DNA of 64,000 nucleotides from Vombatus ursinus (GCF_900497805.2 NW_020954610.1:29929115-29993114); one strand, 5' to 3'; positions 1 to 12,985 are shown, numbered from the stretch's first letter. Notes: a model not told the origin generated them from the sequence alone. A program made the numbers and translations.

Positions 1-160
1 TTTTACCTCTTACACATACTGGCTACATGACCCTGGGCAACTTCTTTATATTCTCAGTGCAATAGAAAAATATCTAATTACAGAGAAAGTATCATTGGAT
101 TGGTAGAAGGAGTCTCCTCAAATGAGGTTCTCTATAATAATAAAATCAGAGGTTAAGTTC
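1..160 (+). repeat. CORE-SINE/MIR-like remnant, 5' end outside window
   Basis: The first 60 bases resemble the conserved SINE core (ctacatgaccctgggcaa, then a tctcagtgc stretch). Downstream text (ttggtagaaggagtctcctc, then aatgaggttctctata) resembles the 3' half of an old therian or marsupial SINE. It is diverged and cut by the window edge, so the family is uncertain. Confidence 0.45.
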
Positions 161-1380
161 AGAGGAGATGGTTAACAATATCAAATGCTGCCGAGAGGTA
201 AAACATACAAGGACCATGAAAAAAACCATTAGACTTGGCATCTAAGATATCATTGGCAACTTTCGAGAAAGTTACAATTCAGTGATGTGGTTGGAAGCTA
301 GATTTCAAGGAGCTGAGAAATAAGTGTGAGGTCAGAAAAAAGGCCACTCATACAGACAGATTTTTTTTTTTTCTTGGAGTATGGCTGTGGAAAAGAAGAC
401 AGCTATCAGAGGGAATGGTATAATAAAGCAAATATTGTTTACAGATAGGGAAGATGTTGAATGATTATAAATAGCAGAAGAGACATTAGATACTGAGATT
501 GAAAATTAAAAAGAAGGAAGGTGTGATCAAAGGGTTCCTGGGGAAATTAGAGGAAGTGGGATGAATCCAGGACTTCAGTAATGGGATTGGCATTTGCTAG
601 TAGAATCGCATTTTTCTATGAGATTTGAGTATGATGTCTACATGATTTGGAGTGTAAAGTTGGGGAGAATAGGAATCTTGTAATAACTGGTAATTTTTCC
701 AGTGAACTATTTAGCAAGTCACCTTCTAAGAGAGAAGTAGGTTTGTAAATGACTTTGGAGGAATAGATAAGGTTTGGAACAGACTCTCATTGAAAGGGAC
801 AGAAAAAGAATTGGCCCTGTTAATAATATATTACCTATTTTTTAGTGAACTTAGCCAACACAGTTGTGTGAGTCTTCCATTTGTGTTCAGTAGCACATAA
901 GTAAGAGTCCAGAAAATGAATGGTAGAAAAAATCCAGGGTTGGAGTTCAGAAAGAGATGAATGATGATAGGACAAGGAGGGAAAATTATCTGGGCACTGT
1001 TGTAGAATATCCACCTGAACGTGGATAGATTACTATATCACTCTGGATGGGATAAAGCTTAAAGGAAAAGAATTTGTGAGGTGATGTGAGGAGTGATAAG
1101 AGGAGAGGCTTATAGTGAAAGTGAAGAGCGAAAAGTGTCCCTACTTCTTGTTGGGAGCACTATTGAAAGTATGTTGGCAGGCAGAAAGAATACTTAAGGA
1201 TGTAATGTCGTCTGGGTTAATATCAGATTTCTTTTGACAATGACTTCAAAGAGATTAAAGAACATGAGAGGAAGAGGTCTAAAAGAATGAAAATTCCAGA
1301 GGAAAAGCTCCAAGTATAGTTGAAGGCTACAGATGTTGATAAAGGGTTCATTGTTTCCACACAAACACTCACAGTAACAA
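161..1380. other. Non-coding stretch, possible very old repeat
   Basis: G/A-rich sequence with no coding frame. The part near 190-420 (tcaaatgctgccgagaggt, later gtggttggaagctagattt) recalls an old mammalian interspersed repeat that I cannot name with confidence, possibly the 5' part of an antisense L2. A T run lies at 361-373. Nothing else is supported. Confidence 0.25.
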
Positions 1381-2774
1381 TACTATATATTAGGTTTCCA
1401 TCATTTTGGTGGTGGGGGAATGAATTCAGAACATGAAAAAAATCAAATAAAGAGTATGAAAATTTTAAAAAAATACAATAACATCTCTAAGTAATTCACC
1501 TTGGAAGTAATTGAATTTCTGATGACTAGTTAGACACGATTAGACTAGTTAGTTAGTCTAACATTCTGTTGAATCTCTAGCTCTCCCTCAAGTACTACAT
1601 AGTCTCTTTCGAATTTATAGTACCAACTGAGGTTTGACTCCATATGGATGGCAAACAAACTTTGGTGCTGTCCAATAAGAAACTCGTTCCTTATTGGACC
1701 TACACTGCTGAATTACTCATAGGACAGCTAGGTCTTGATTAGTGCAAATAATGAGTCCTGTGAGGTGGTGTATTTGAACTCACACTATTTGAAGTTATAA
1801 TTTTGTAAATATGGCCACTGGTTCCAACTCAATATAAATATGCAGTGCAAGTTCAAATAATGTGACTACTTCCCAGTATTCAATATTCACACTAATTGGA
1901 ACCTAGCTACAATAGCAGAAGATTGAAAGGTAGCAATCTCCTTTTTCTGTTCTTTCCCCACCTTCTACACAATGGCTATGATTTTAGTCCTTTAGCTGCA
2001 GATGGATGATTTTCTTCAAGAGGTATGCTGTCAGAGCTAATTTGATCACTGATCTCTTTTAAAAAGTGTCTCTAACTGTAACAGATGATAATACTACTTC
2101 TCATTACCTTCCTTGTTCCATCCTCTGAGTTAAAAATGTTGTACCATATGTAACTACTTTAAACCCATTGTCTCATATAGCCAAATACTTTCTTTTTACA
2201 AAATAATGTCTGATGTTGTGCTATTATGTGCACATGAAAAGGTAGGAAATGCATACATTAATGTGTATTAATCCCTATGTCTTCCCGTAGCAATCATAAT
2301 TTTATTATAGTCAAACTTGAAGTTTCTCCCAAGATAATCGATCACATTCTTCATACTCGTCACAACACTATTTATCTTTTGAAAACATCAGTAATTCTCC
2401 TAAGTGCAAAATTCAAGCTATTTATCTTGTCTGAAATTGATTTATCCCATCTCTATTTGTTAAAGTGCTTCTCTTCTTTTGAGGTCTATAACAGATGCAA
2501 CTATACTTCTGAAGTCTTCCATGGCTTTCTCCCATTTCTCAGTACTTAGATTCCCACTCCCCAACCTTTGATCTTATTCCATCCTCTTATTCTCTTGATT
2601 TTGTATAGACATAAAAGCAGTGCACAAACTGTCTGCCAGTTATCCCTCACTCTTACCTGGTACATGACTGGTCCAACTCTTTTTCTGATCATATTCAAAG
2701 TACTTTCACCTGTGGCTCCAAGAAGTTGTAGCATGCACAGCAGCTATACTCTGGTAAAATTATCTTAGCAGACA
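1381..2774. other. Unrecognised non-coding sequence
   Basis: A/T-rich sequence without a convincing gene or recognised repeat. The open frames at 2277-2549 and 2568-2768 show no domain and no codon signal. A short inverted repeat (tccaataag ... cttattgga) lies at about 1671-1699. Confidence 0.3.
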
Positions 2775-3195
2775 GTCTAAACCAGGCCTCAAATCCATCT
2801 GTGAGTTATGGGGATGTCTACCCCAACCATGTGAAGACTTCCCATGGTGGAAGGCATGAATGAGAACAAGTTTTTTTTTTTGTTTGTTTGTTTTGTTTGT
2901 TTGTTTTTGTTTGTTATTTTGTTTTTTGTTTTTTCCCTAAGGGCCATGAAGGTAGCTGAAGCAGGCCCTGTGGAGCACTTAGAAAACTTTTTCAGATATT
3001 GAAAATGCCAAGATCATCCACTGCATCCCAGGCCATCACCAGTCTTTCTGACTTTTTCTTGCCACTGGACTTTGACTCTTGAAGAGAGAATGAGACTTGT
3101 AAGCCTCACTTAAATCCAATTCATACACTATTCAAGACATCACTCATGATGTACTTGGTCCTTCTTGAAGGCCAAGGAAGAACAATAAAAAGGTA
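2775..3195 (+). repeat. RTE-tail retroposon (RTESINE-like) copy
   Basis: Shares the block 'gccaagat..tccactgcatcc', 'ttgccactgga', 'cacttaaatccaatt' and 'catcac..atgat' with the copy at about 20600-21085. It ends in a 'ccttcttgaaggccaagga' type tail, as in marsupial retroposons that carry the 3' end of an RTE LINE. The family name is from memory. A T/G-rich tract splits it near 2870-2935. Confidence 0.45.
2868..2935 (+). repeat. T/G-rich (TTTG)n simple repeat
   Basis: Repeated tttg units with longer T runs, inside the flanking retroposon. It may be the tail of a small insertion or a local expansion. Confidence 0.8.
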
Positions 3196-3284
3196 CTTCA
3201 AAAGTCTAATGCAGTTGTAAGCTTTAATGATTTCAATAATTTAATTATTTAAACTTTTAAAATATTGATGTTTTCTTAATAAAA

Positions 3285-4095
3285 TTGAAGATAACCAGTA
3301 GCCCATCACAAAGCTGCTGCCAAAGGCTGTCTATTTCATTTAACTTTTGTAAAGTTTCTCATAAATGTCCTCTTCTCTCCTCTGGTAGTGTTACTACTCT
3401 AATGCAGCTTTTCATGTCCTCATGCCTGGACTGTAGGAATAGACAGCTGGTAGGTCTACCTGCCTAAAGTCTCTCTTTGCTCTAATCTATCCTCTCCATT
3501 CAGTTGCTAAAGTGTTTCTTTTAAAGCGAACAACCAACCATCTCACTCCTTTACTCAATAAAAGCCAATGTGTCCCTATTGCCTATAGAATCAAATAGTA
3601 CAAAATTCTCTGTTTGGCTTCCAAAGCCCATTATAACCTATCCTGCTTCTGCCTTTCCAGTAGTCTTCATATACCACACTATCTGTCACTTACTCTTTGA
3701 CCAGTGACACTGGCCTCATAGTTATTCCTCAAACAAGACACTCCATTTTCTCAGCTTCAAGCATTTTTTCCTGGCTGTCCCCCCACGTCTGAAATGTTCT
3801 CCCTCCTCAACTTTGCCTACCAACTTTGCTGGGTTTCTTTAAGTCCTAACTAAATTCTTATTTTTTTTACTGTAAACTTTTCCAACTCTTCTTAATTCTT
3901 GTTTCTTCCCTCCATTAATTATTTACTATTTATCCTGTATCTTGCTTTGTATATGTTTGTTTGCATGTTGTCTTTTCCATTATATTTTACTCTCTTTGGA
4001 GACAGAGACTGTCTTTAGACTTTTTATATCCCCAGCACTTAGTATAGTGCCTGGCAAACAGTAGGTGCTTAATAAAAGTGTATTGATTGGTGCTG
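3285..4095 (+). mobile_element. LINE-2 (L2) 3' portion
   Basis: Matches the remembered L2 end over its length: 'ttactcaataaaagccaatgtg', 'tgtttggcttccaaagccc', a long degraded reverse-transcriptase C-terminal and UTR section, then 'ccccagcacttagtatagtg' and 'taggtgcttaataaa'. No reading frame survives. It is an old, 5'-truncated copy in plus orientation. Confidence 0.85.
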
Positions 4096-4365
4096 TGCTA
4101 TCCATTAGTCTAGTTGATTTTTGAACTTTGTAAAAATTTTTGTCAGCTATTGCTGTGACTGAAAGGATTGAATTTGAAATCCTAACATAAATATCATCAA
4201 AAGACCAAGGTTTTTGATGAAATTCAATGGGAAAAATTCAAATGAAGATAGATTAAGTTACCAAGGTGGTCATGCAAGAGGACCTTCTCTATGAATCCAC
4301 TGGTCTGAGAAAAGTCACACAGAAAATTAAATTTTAACTTAAAATATATTATTCAATGCTCCCAT

Positions 4366-4402
4366 AGTGTACACACACACATACACACACACACAAACAC
4401 AC
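4366..4402 (+). repeat. (CA)n microsatellite
   Basis: About 37 bases of imperfect CA repeat with single T and A interruptions. Confidence 0.9.
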
Positions 4403-5120
4403 TTAGTCATTCCACAATTGATAGGAATCTACTTTGTTTCCTGTTCTTTGCTACCTCAAAAGTACTGTTATCAATATTTTGGTGTACATAAGACTGTTTT
4501 TTGTTTTCTTTTTTGTTCCTTGAGGTATAAGTCTACTAGTGAATCTCTCGGTCAAAGACTATGAATATTTTAGTCACTTTATTTGCATAATTTCTTATCA
4601 ATTATACCAATTTATAGTTGCAATAAGAATGTATTAATGTGTCTATCTTTCTCCAGGTCCCTCAATATTGACTATTCTCATGTTTTGCCAATTCCCCACT
4701 CAATTTTCTGGGTGTGAGGTAAAACCTCATTGTTATTTTAACTTGTACTTCCATCATTGTTAATGATTTGATGAATTCATTCTTTTCTTTAATTCTTTGG
4801 AGAATAATTTGTTAATATACTTTAAGCACTTATTTTTAAGGGTAGGGATTCTGGATATATATTTCTGGTAGTTGCCTAAATATATTTGAAGTTAAATCCT
4901 TATCAAAGATATTTTAAATGATTTTCTCCAGTTCATCACTTCCCTTCTCAGCCTATTCACATTAATTTTGTTTGTGCAAAAGTGTTTCAATTACACATAA
5001 TCGAAATGATCTCTTCTAGTTTTGTAATTACCTCTATCTTTACTTTGCTTTACATTTTGCACCCTACTCACAGCTTTCAAAGACATATAAACTACTTCTA
5101 ATTTTTTGTACTATTATCTT
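4403..5120 (-). mobile_element. Old L1 fragment, ORF2 C-terminal region
   Basis: The reverse complement carries diverged text of the L1 ORF2 C-terminal part, including 'cttttgcacaaacaaaatt' near 4970-4990 and the region that in younger copies reads 'ctgataagggcctcatttc'. It is more diverged than other L1s here and has no open frame. The left end abuts the CA repeat; no target-site duplication was found. Confidence 0.7.
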
Positions 5121-5129
5121 TGAGGTCAC

Positions 5130-5240
5130 TAAGTGGCATGATAGATGCTGTGGTGGTATCAAGAATACTTGAATTCAAATTTGCCATCATATTTTTGCTA
5201 CCTGTATGATCCTGGACAAGTCTCTGCCTCTGTCTGCCTT
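5130..5240 (+). repeat. tRNA/CORE-SINE remnant
   Basis: Diverged head and core of a SINE: 'agtggcatgatagatgctg', 'ttgaattcaaatttgcc', 'cctgtatgatcctggacaa'. It lies between two minus-strand L1 pieces and lacks a clear tail. Confidence 0.5.
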
Positions 5241-5254
5241 GCTTTTTCTTTTCT

Positions 5255-5884
5255 TTTTTGTTTTGATGAATGATATTTTATTTTTCCCAATTGCATATAA
5301 AAACAATTTTTAACATTTTTTAAAATTTCGAGTTACAAATTGTCTCACTTTCCTCCCCTCTCCCTGAGACTGTAAGCAATTCATTATGTTATACACATGC
5401 AATCATCCAAAATATATTTCCATGTTAGTTATGTTGTGACAGAAAGCACAAACAAACAAAAAAAAAGATGAAAAGCGATGAAGAAAGTGAAAAATAGATG
5501 CTATGATCTGCATTCAGACATCACTCATTTTTCTCCAGAACTGGATAGCATTTTTCATCATGTGTCCTTTGAATTGTCTTGGATCATTGTACTGCTGAGT
5601 ACAGTTGTCATTCAGAGGTTATCATTATACAATACTGCTGTTATTGTGTACAATATTCTCCTGGTTCTGCTGACTTCACTTTGCATCAACTCATGGAAGT
5701 ATTGCTAGATTTTTCTAAAATTATCCTGGTCATCATTTCTTATAGCACAATGGTATTCCATTACAATCATATACAATAAGTGATTCAGCCATTCCCCAAT
5801 TGATGGACACCCACTCAATTTCTATTTCTTTGCTAACACAAAAAGAACTGCTATAAATATTTTTGTACCAATAGGTCCTTTACC
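5255..5884 (-). mobile_element. L1 3' end (ORF2 C-terminus plus 3' UTR)
   Basis: The reverse complement reads through the ORF2 tail, including the 'wgmpIDWGMAE' type region at 5790-5820 (plus strand cattccccaattgatggaca), and into the 3' UTR ending in the A-rich terminus at 5255-5300. 5' truncated, with several stops. Confidence 0.85.
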
Positions 5885-6017
5885 CTTTTTTATTTTTAAT
5901 AGTATTTTCATTTTTCCTAATTACTTGTCAAGATATTTTTAGAATTCATTTTTAAGATTTTTAGTTCCAAGTTTTTCTCCCTCCAAACCTCCCCTCTCCT
6001 ATTCTGAAAATGGTAAA
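5885..6017 (-). mobile_element. L1 3' terminal fragment
   Basis: The reverse complement reads 'ggagggagaaaaacttggaa', then a 'aaaatgaattct' stretch and an A-rich end, the typical L1 3' terminus. It is a second 3' end joined to the one at 5255-5884, and it is cut on the right by the assembly gap. Confidence 0.65.
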
Positions 6018-6027
6018 NNNNNNNNNN
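6018..6027. other. Assembly gap (10 N)
   Basis: Ten unknown bases. The true length and content are unknown. Confidence 1.
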
Positions 6028-6591
6028 CAGGTTTTTTGAAATCTGCCTGTTGGGGGGAGGAGGTGGGCAAAATGGTGGATAGAAGTCAGGAAGTTGCTTT
6101 AGGTCTACACAGTTTCCCTCAGAAACAACATTAAATAAAGACCTTAAATGGATTCTGGAATGACAGAACAAACAAACAAAAAAGGAATGAAACAATTTTT
6201 CAGCTTAAGATAACTTAGAAAGACTTCAGGAAAAGTCTGTCTCAGTTATGTAAAAGGGAGCACAGCCCAGGGCAGATGGTGGAGACAACAGGAAGCCCTT
6301 AGCCACAGCACAGTTCAGCAACCAAGGACCCTCAGTCCTGGCTCTGCAGGCCAGCAGTGAGGCCTCTAACCCCAGCACAAAAGATAAATTGTGAGCCCTA
6401 GAATCCTGGCACAGCAAGCACCCCTCGGGCCAGCCACCCTGAGCTCAGTGGGCAAGCCACAAGCACATGAGACTCCAGCATGGAAAGCCTGTAATGAGGC
6501 TTCTGGCCCACAGCATACAAAGCTTGGTATAGTGCCCCCCCATCCACCTGGATCAGAGCTCAACTTTAAAAGGCATGAAATTGGCTCAAAA

Positions 6592-7672
6592 ATGAAAAAA
6601 AGATAGAAAAAGAGCATGGACCATAGAAAGCTACTATGGCAACAGGGAAGATCAAAACACAAACCCAGAAGAGGATAAATTCAAAATACCTACATGTGAA
6701 CACTCAAAGAGAAATATAAATTGGTCCCCATCCCAAAAAGTCTTCATGGAAGAGCTCAAAAGGGAACTAAAAAAGCAAATAAGAGAAAAAATGGGGAAAG
6801 AAATGAAAGTTATACAGAAGAATTTTGAAAAAGAGTTAACAATTTGGAAAAGGAAGCACAAAAATTGACAGAAGAAAACAACTCCTTAAAAATAGAATTG
6901 GCCAAATTGAAGAAAAAAAATCCACTGAAGAAAACAACTCCATTAAAAGCATAATTGGCCAAATGGATAGGAGGTACAAAAGTTAACTGAAGAAAATATT
7001 TTGTTAAAAATTAGAATTGGGCAAGTGGAAACTAATGACACTATGAGATATTAAAAATCAGTCAAATAAAATCAAAATAGTTAAAAACTAGAAAAAAAAT
7101 GTAAAATACCTCATTGGAAAAACTACTGACCTGGAAAATAGATCCAGGAGAGATAATTTAAGAATTATTGGACTACCTGAAGGCCATAATCAAAAAAAGA
7201 GCCTGGACAACATCTTTCGAGAAATTGTTAAAGAACATTGCCCTGAGGTCCCAGAATTAGAGGGTAAAATAGTCATCAAAAGAATCCACCAATCACCTCC
7301 TGAAAGAAATTGCAAAATGAAAACAACAAGAAATATTGTAGCCAAGTTCTAGAATTATCAGGTCAAGGAACAAATACTGTAAGCAGTCAGAAAGGAACAT
7401 TTTAAGTATCATGGAACCACGGTGAGGATTATGCGGGAGATTGCAGATTATACATGAAAAGATCAGAGGACTAAAAGTATAATATTCCAGAAGGCAAAGA
7501 ACCTTGGATTACAAGCAAATATAACCTACCAAAAAAAAAAAAACTGAGAAAAATATTTCAGGGGATGAGGTGGACATTCAGTGAAATAGAGGACTTCCAA
7601 ATACTCCTGATTAAAAATCCAGATCTAAACAGAAAATTTAATATTCAAATACAAGACTCAAGAGAAGCATAA
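6592..7672 (+). pseudogene. L1 ORF1 remnant (copy B)
   Basis: ORF1p is the RNA-binding chaperone of L1; it forms trimers and coats L1 RNA in cytoplasmic particles. The remnant keeps the charged N-terminus, a long Lys/Glu/Asn-rich coiled-coil section (about 6780-7110, with repeated 'aattggccaaatt' units), then the RRM start 'DLENRSRRDNLRIIGLPE' (about 7128-7184, near-identical to the other copies) and the C-terminal domain to about 7660. Several in-frame stops and frameshifts break it, so no ORF1p of useful length is left. The start is approximate. Confidence 0.75.
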
Positions 7673-8187
7673 AAAGGTAAAAAGAAAAAAAAAACATGCT
7701 ATTCAATAAGATTAAACTGTTACATCCCTACATGGGAAGATGATACTCATAACTCTTGAGTATCTTTATTATGACCTTTATAAGGGGTCTACATAATTTT
7801 ACAGAATGTGTGGATATAAGTTGACATTGATGTGATGATAAAAAAATTAAGGGATAAAAAAATAAAGACTGTACTGGGAAAAGAGAAATAGAGGAGGCAG
7901 AAAAAGGTAAGTTACAAAGCATGAAATGATGCAAAGACTTATTATAATAGAGGGAAAGAAGAACTGAAAGAGGGAATATCATACACACTCAATTGAGTAT
8001 ATAAATCTACCTTACCACATAGGAAGTAGGACAGGAAAATGGGAAGAAAAAGGAGGAGGCCAATAGAAAGGAGGGCAGATTGAGGTAGGCAGTAGTCAGA
8101 AGCAAAACACAGGTGAGGAGGAATAGAGAGAAAAGAGAGAGAAAACATAAACAGCAGGAAAATAGGATGAAGAAAAGATACAGTGAG

Positions 8188-11100
8188 TAATCATAATTGT
8201 GAATGTGAATGGGATGAACTCTACCAAAAAACAGAAGCAGATAGCAGAGTCAATGAAAAACCATAATCCTGCAATATATTATTGAAAAGAAACACATTGG
8301 AGGCAGAGAAATACAAACAAAGGGTAAAAGGCTGAAGCAGAATATATTAACTTCAGCTAAAGTGAAAGAAGGAAGGATAGCAATCCTGACCTCAAACCAA
8401 AAGAAAAAATAGATGTAATTAAAAGGGATAAGTAAGGAAACTACATCCTGCTGACAGGTACCATAAACAATGATATAATATCAATACTAATTATATATGC
8501 ACCAAGTGGTGTAGCATTCAAATTCTTAGAGGAGAAGTTAAGGGAGTTACAGGAAGAAATAGACAGCAAAACTATACTAATGGGGAACTTAACCTCCCCC
8601 CTTCTGAAATGGATAAATCTAACCACAAAATAATCAAGAAAGAAGCTAAGGAGGTGATTAGAATATTAGAAAAGATAGATATGGTAGACCTCTGGAGAAA
8701 ATTAAATGGAGATAGAAAAGAGCATACTTTCTTCTCAGCAGTACATGACAGCTACACAAAAAATGACCATGCACTAGGTCATAAAAACCTCACAATCTAA
8801 TACATAAATGCAGAAATATTAAATGCATCTTTTTCAGATCATGATGCAATAAAAATTACATGTAATAAAAGACCATGGAAAGAGAGACTAAAATTAATTG
8901 GAAACTCAATAATCTAATCCTAAAGAATGTATGGGTCAAACTATAAATCATAAAAACAATCAATAACTTCATCCAAGAGAATGATAGTAATGAGACAACA
9001 TACCAAAACTTTTGGGATGCAACCAAAATGATTTTTAGTTGAAATTTTATATCTCTCAATGCTCATATGAGTAAAATAGAGAAAAAGGAGATCACGGAAT
9101 TGAGCATGCAACTAAAAAGCTAGAAAAAGATCAAATTTAAAACCCTCAATTAAATACCAAATTAGAAATGTTGAAAACCAAAGGAGAAATTAATAAAATT
9201 TCAATGAAGAAAACTATTGAACTAATAAATAAAACTAAGAGCTGGTTTTCTGAAAGAAAAAAACCTTTTTTATATAAACCTTTGGTTAATTTGATTAAAA
9301 AGAAAGAAGAAAACCAAATTACCAGTATTAAAAATGAAAAAGGTGAATTCACCACAAATGAAGATGAAAATAAAATAATTAGAAGCTATTTTGCCCAACT
9401 GTGTGCCAATAAATTTGACAATCTTAGTGAAATTGATTAATATTTACAAAAATGTAAATTGCCCAGATTAACAGAAGAGGAAATAAAATTCTTGAATAAC
9501 CTATTTCAGAAAAATAAATTGAACAAGCCATCAATTAAGTCCCTAAGAAAAATCTCTAGGACCTGATGGATTTACAAGTGAATTCTATCAAACATTTACA
9601 GAATAATTAATTCCAATACTATATAAAGTATTTGGGGAAAATCAGCAGAGAAGGTGTTCTACCAATTTTTTATGATACAAATATGGTGCTGATACCTAAA
9701 CCAGGAAGAGATAAAATGGAGAAAAAAAAATTCTAGACCAATTTCTTTAATGAACATAGCTGTAAAATATTTAAATAAAACACTAGCAAAGAGATTATAA
9801 CAATTTGTCTTGAGGATAATACATTCTGACCAGGCAGTATTTATACCAGGAATGCAGGGTTGGTTCAATATTAGGAAAATTATCAGCATAATTGACCATA
9901 TTAACAAAACAAACAGAAATCATACGATTATCTCAATAGATGTAGAAAAAGCTTTTGACAAAGTACAACACCAATTCCTATTAAAAACACTAGATAGGAT
10001 AGGAACAAATGGAGTCTTCTTTAAAATAATATCAGCAAACATTGTCTGTATTGGGGATAAGCCAGAAGCATTTCCAATAAGATCAGGGATGAAACAAGGC
10101 TGTATATTATCACCATGCTTCTTGTATATTGTATTACAAATGTAAAATTTAGCAATAAGAGAAGAAAAAGAAATTTAAAGAATTAGAATAGGCAAAGAAG
10201 AAACAAAGCCATCACTCTTTGAAGATGATATGATGGTATACTTAAAAAATCCTAGAGAATCAAGCAAAACTACTTGAAATAATAAACAATTGCAGCATAA
10301 ATCATTGGCATTTCTGTATATTACTAACAAAGTTCAACAGCAAGAGATAGAAAGAGAAATTCAATTTAAAATTACTATTGACAATATAAAATATTTGGAA
10401 GTCTCCCTGCCAAGAGAATCCCAAAAATTCTATGAACACAATTACAAAACACTTCCCAAAAATAAAGTCAGATCTAAATAATTGGAAAAATATCAGTTGT
10501 TCATGGGTAGGTCAAGATATTATAATAAAAATTGCAATTGTACTTGAATTAATTTACTTATTCAGTGACATACCAATTAAACTAAAAAAATATATTTTAT
10601 AAAACCAGAAAAAAACTGTAACAAAATTCATCTGGAAGAACAAAAGGTCCAGGATATAATGGGAATCAATGAAAAGAAATGCAAGGGAAAGTGGCCTAGC
10701 TGTACCAGATCTAAAAGTGTGTTATAAAACAACAATCATCAAAACTACTTGGTACTGGCTAAGAAATAGAGTGGTGGATCAGTGCAATAGGTTAGGTACA
10801 CAAGACGACACAGTAGTCAGTGACTACAGTGCTCTATTGTTTGATAAAGCCAAAGACTTCAGCTTCTGGGATAAGAACTCACTATTTCTCAAAGGGGAAA
10901 AGAACACTGGGAAAACTGGAAAATGATATAGCAGAAACTAGGCATAGCCTAGTACCTTATAGTGTATACCAAGATAAGGTCAAAATGGGTACATGATCTA
11001 GACATGAAGGGTGATACCATAAGAAAATAAGTGATCAAGGAATAGTTTACTATCAGATCTATTCAGAAGGGAAGAACTTATGACCAAACAAGAGAGAGAG

Positions 11101-11890
11101 AGAAAACATCATTCAATGCAAAATGGATAATTTTGATCACATTAAATTAAAACATTTTAACACAAACAAAGTCAATGAAACCAAGACAAGAAGGGAAGCA
11201 GAAAGCTGGGAAACAGCAAGTGTCTCAGATAAAGGTCTCATTTCTAAATTTATAAAGAACTGAATCAAATCTTTAAGAATCCATGTCATTCCTGGTCAAA
11301 GGATATGAGCAGGCAGTTTTAAGATAAAGAAATGAAAGTTATTAATAGTCATAGGAAAAAAATACTGTAAATCATTATTGCTTAGAGAAATGCAAATCAA
11401 CCTCAACCACATCACATCTATAAGATTGGAGAACACAAGAAAACAGGAAAATGATAAATGTTGGAGAAGATGTGGGAAAATTGGAATATTAATCCATTGT
11501 TGGTGGAGTTGTGCTACCATTCTAGAGAACAATTTAGAACTATGCCCAAAGGACTATGAAATTGTGCATACCCTTTGATCCAGCAATACCACTGCTAGGT
11601 CTGTCTCCCAAAAAGATCATAAAAATGGGAAAAGGACATGTGCAAAATACATTTATAGCAGTTCTTTTTGTGGTGGCCAAAAATTGGAAATTGAAGGTAT
11701 GCCCATAAATTGGCAAATGTCTGAACCAGTTGTGGTATATAGATGTATTGGAATATTTTTGTTTCATAAGAAATGATGAGTAGGTGGACTTCAGAAAAAC
11801 CTGGAAAAATTTACATGAACTGATGCTGAGTGAAAGGAACAGAAGCAGGAGAACATTGTAGACAGTAACAGCAATATTGTTTGATGACTA
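8188..11890 (+). pseudogene. L1 ORF2 remnant (copy B)
   Basis: ORF2p supplies the endonuclease and reverse transcriptase for target-primed reverse transcription. The remnant starts at the 'VNVNGMNS' endonuclease motif (about 8195-8225), runs through the endonuclease (to about 8900), the linker (9000-9500), and the RT domain with 'SIDVEKAFDKVQHQF' near 9935-9975. The FADD-box equivalent near 10220 reads FEDD. The Cys-rich C-terminal part follows, including 'GKIGILIHCWWSC' at about 11475-11515. Longest open pieces are 82-111 codons. Many shifts and stops make it a pseudogene of the full ~1230-codon frame. Confidence 0.82.
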
Positions 11891-12189
11891 ACTTTGATGG
11901 ACTTACCTTTTCTCAGAAATTCAAGGATACAAGATAACTCCAAAAGAGTCATGTTGGAAAATGTTGTCTTCATCCAGAAAAAAAAATATGCAGTATGAAT
12001 GCCGATTGAAGCATACTATTTGCTCCCTTTTTTGTTGTTGTTTTTCCTTTCTTGTGGTTTCTTCCATTGGTTCCAATTCTCCTTTTCCAACATGACTAAT
12101 GTAAAAATATGTTTAATATGAATGTAAATGTATAGCCTATGTTGGATTTCATGGGTGGAAGTTGGAGGAGTAAGAGGAAAGAAAATGGA

Positions 12190-12656
12190 GCACTGATAGA
12201 AGGGAGGGGAGATTGAGGGTGGTGGTGGTCAGAAGCAACCCTGTGATGAGGTGGGATAGGGTGAAAAAAAGAGAGAAAAGAATGAACAGAGGAAAAATAA
12301 GATGGAGAGAAAGGCAGATTTAGTAGTCATAATGTGAAGATGAATGGGATGAAATCTCCTCCAAAACAGAAGCCAAAGAAGAGTGGATTAAAAACCAGAA
12401 TCCTACAGTTATTGCTTACAAGAAACACATTTGAAGCAGAGAGACAGACACAGAGTAAAGGTAAAAGACAGGAGTAGAATATATTATGCTTCATATGAAA
12501 TTTAAAAAAAGCAGGGGTAGAAATCCTGACTTAAGTAAAAGCAAAAGTGAAAATAGATCTAACTAAAAAAGATAAAGAAGGAAAATGCACCTTGGTGAAA
12601 TGTATCATAAACAATGAAGTAATATCAATATTAAACATATATGCAGCAATTGGTAA
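12190..12656 (+). mobile_element. L1 fragment C: spacer and ORF2 endonuclease start
   Basis: Starts inside the purine-rich spacer (gatagaagggaggggagatt) and continues into the endonuclease start ('gaagatgaatgggatgaaat' at about 12339) up to the 'acatatatgcagc' region. It then stops, and sequence passes into an L1 5' UTR. Both ends are internal to L1, so it is a product of recombination or template jumping and not a simple 5'-truncated insertion. Confidence 0.75.
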
Positions 12657-12985
12657 AAAAAGCAGACATATTTCCACCAGCAGCTGAAGAGAGGAGGCAA
12701 CCGCCAGAGGCCCAAGCATCCCCATCCCACATACTGTGAGCTATAGTGTAATCCCTGGGAGATGCAGAAAAACCCCACATGGCCTCAGCCTGTACCAGCC
12801 ACCACCACCACCAGCTCCAGATCAGCACCAAGTAAACTACCACATCCCTGAGGCCTCCATCTCCCAGCACCTGAGGCCCCAGAACACAAATCCAGTAACC
12901 AGGCCCCTAGGCTCCAGCACAAGAAGAATGGGACATTGCATTCTGTGACCCAGAAGCAGAGATCAGCTTTAAAAGACAGGAAAAA

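Larger units (their letters stand above)
6050..12189 (+). mobile_element. Near full-length decayed L1 (copy B)
   Basis: In order: 5' UTR (about 6050-6590, with a 'gcaaaatggtgg' 5' motif), ORF1 remnant (about 6592-7672), purine-rich spacer (7673-8187), ORF2 remnant (8188-11890) and 3' UTR (11891-12189, with 'actatttgctccc' and 'aatatgtttaatatgaatg'). Many stops and shifts mark it as old and dead. The usual 3' terminus after 'gaaaatgg' is missing; sequence switches there to the spacer of another L1 at 12190. Confidence 0.88.

Noticed and set aside
1671-1699. Short hairpin (tccaataag / cttattgga)
   Set aside because: A 9-base stem in A/T-rich DNA is expected by chance; no flanking target-site duplication or transposon ends.
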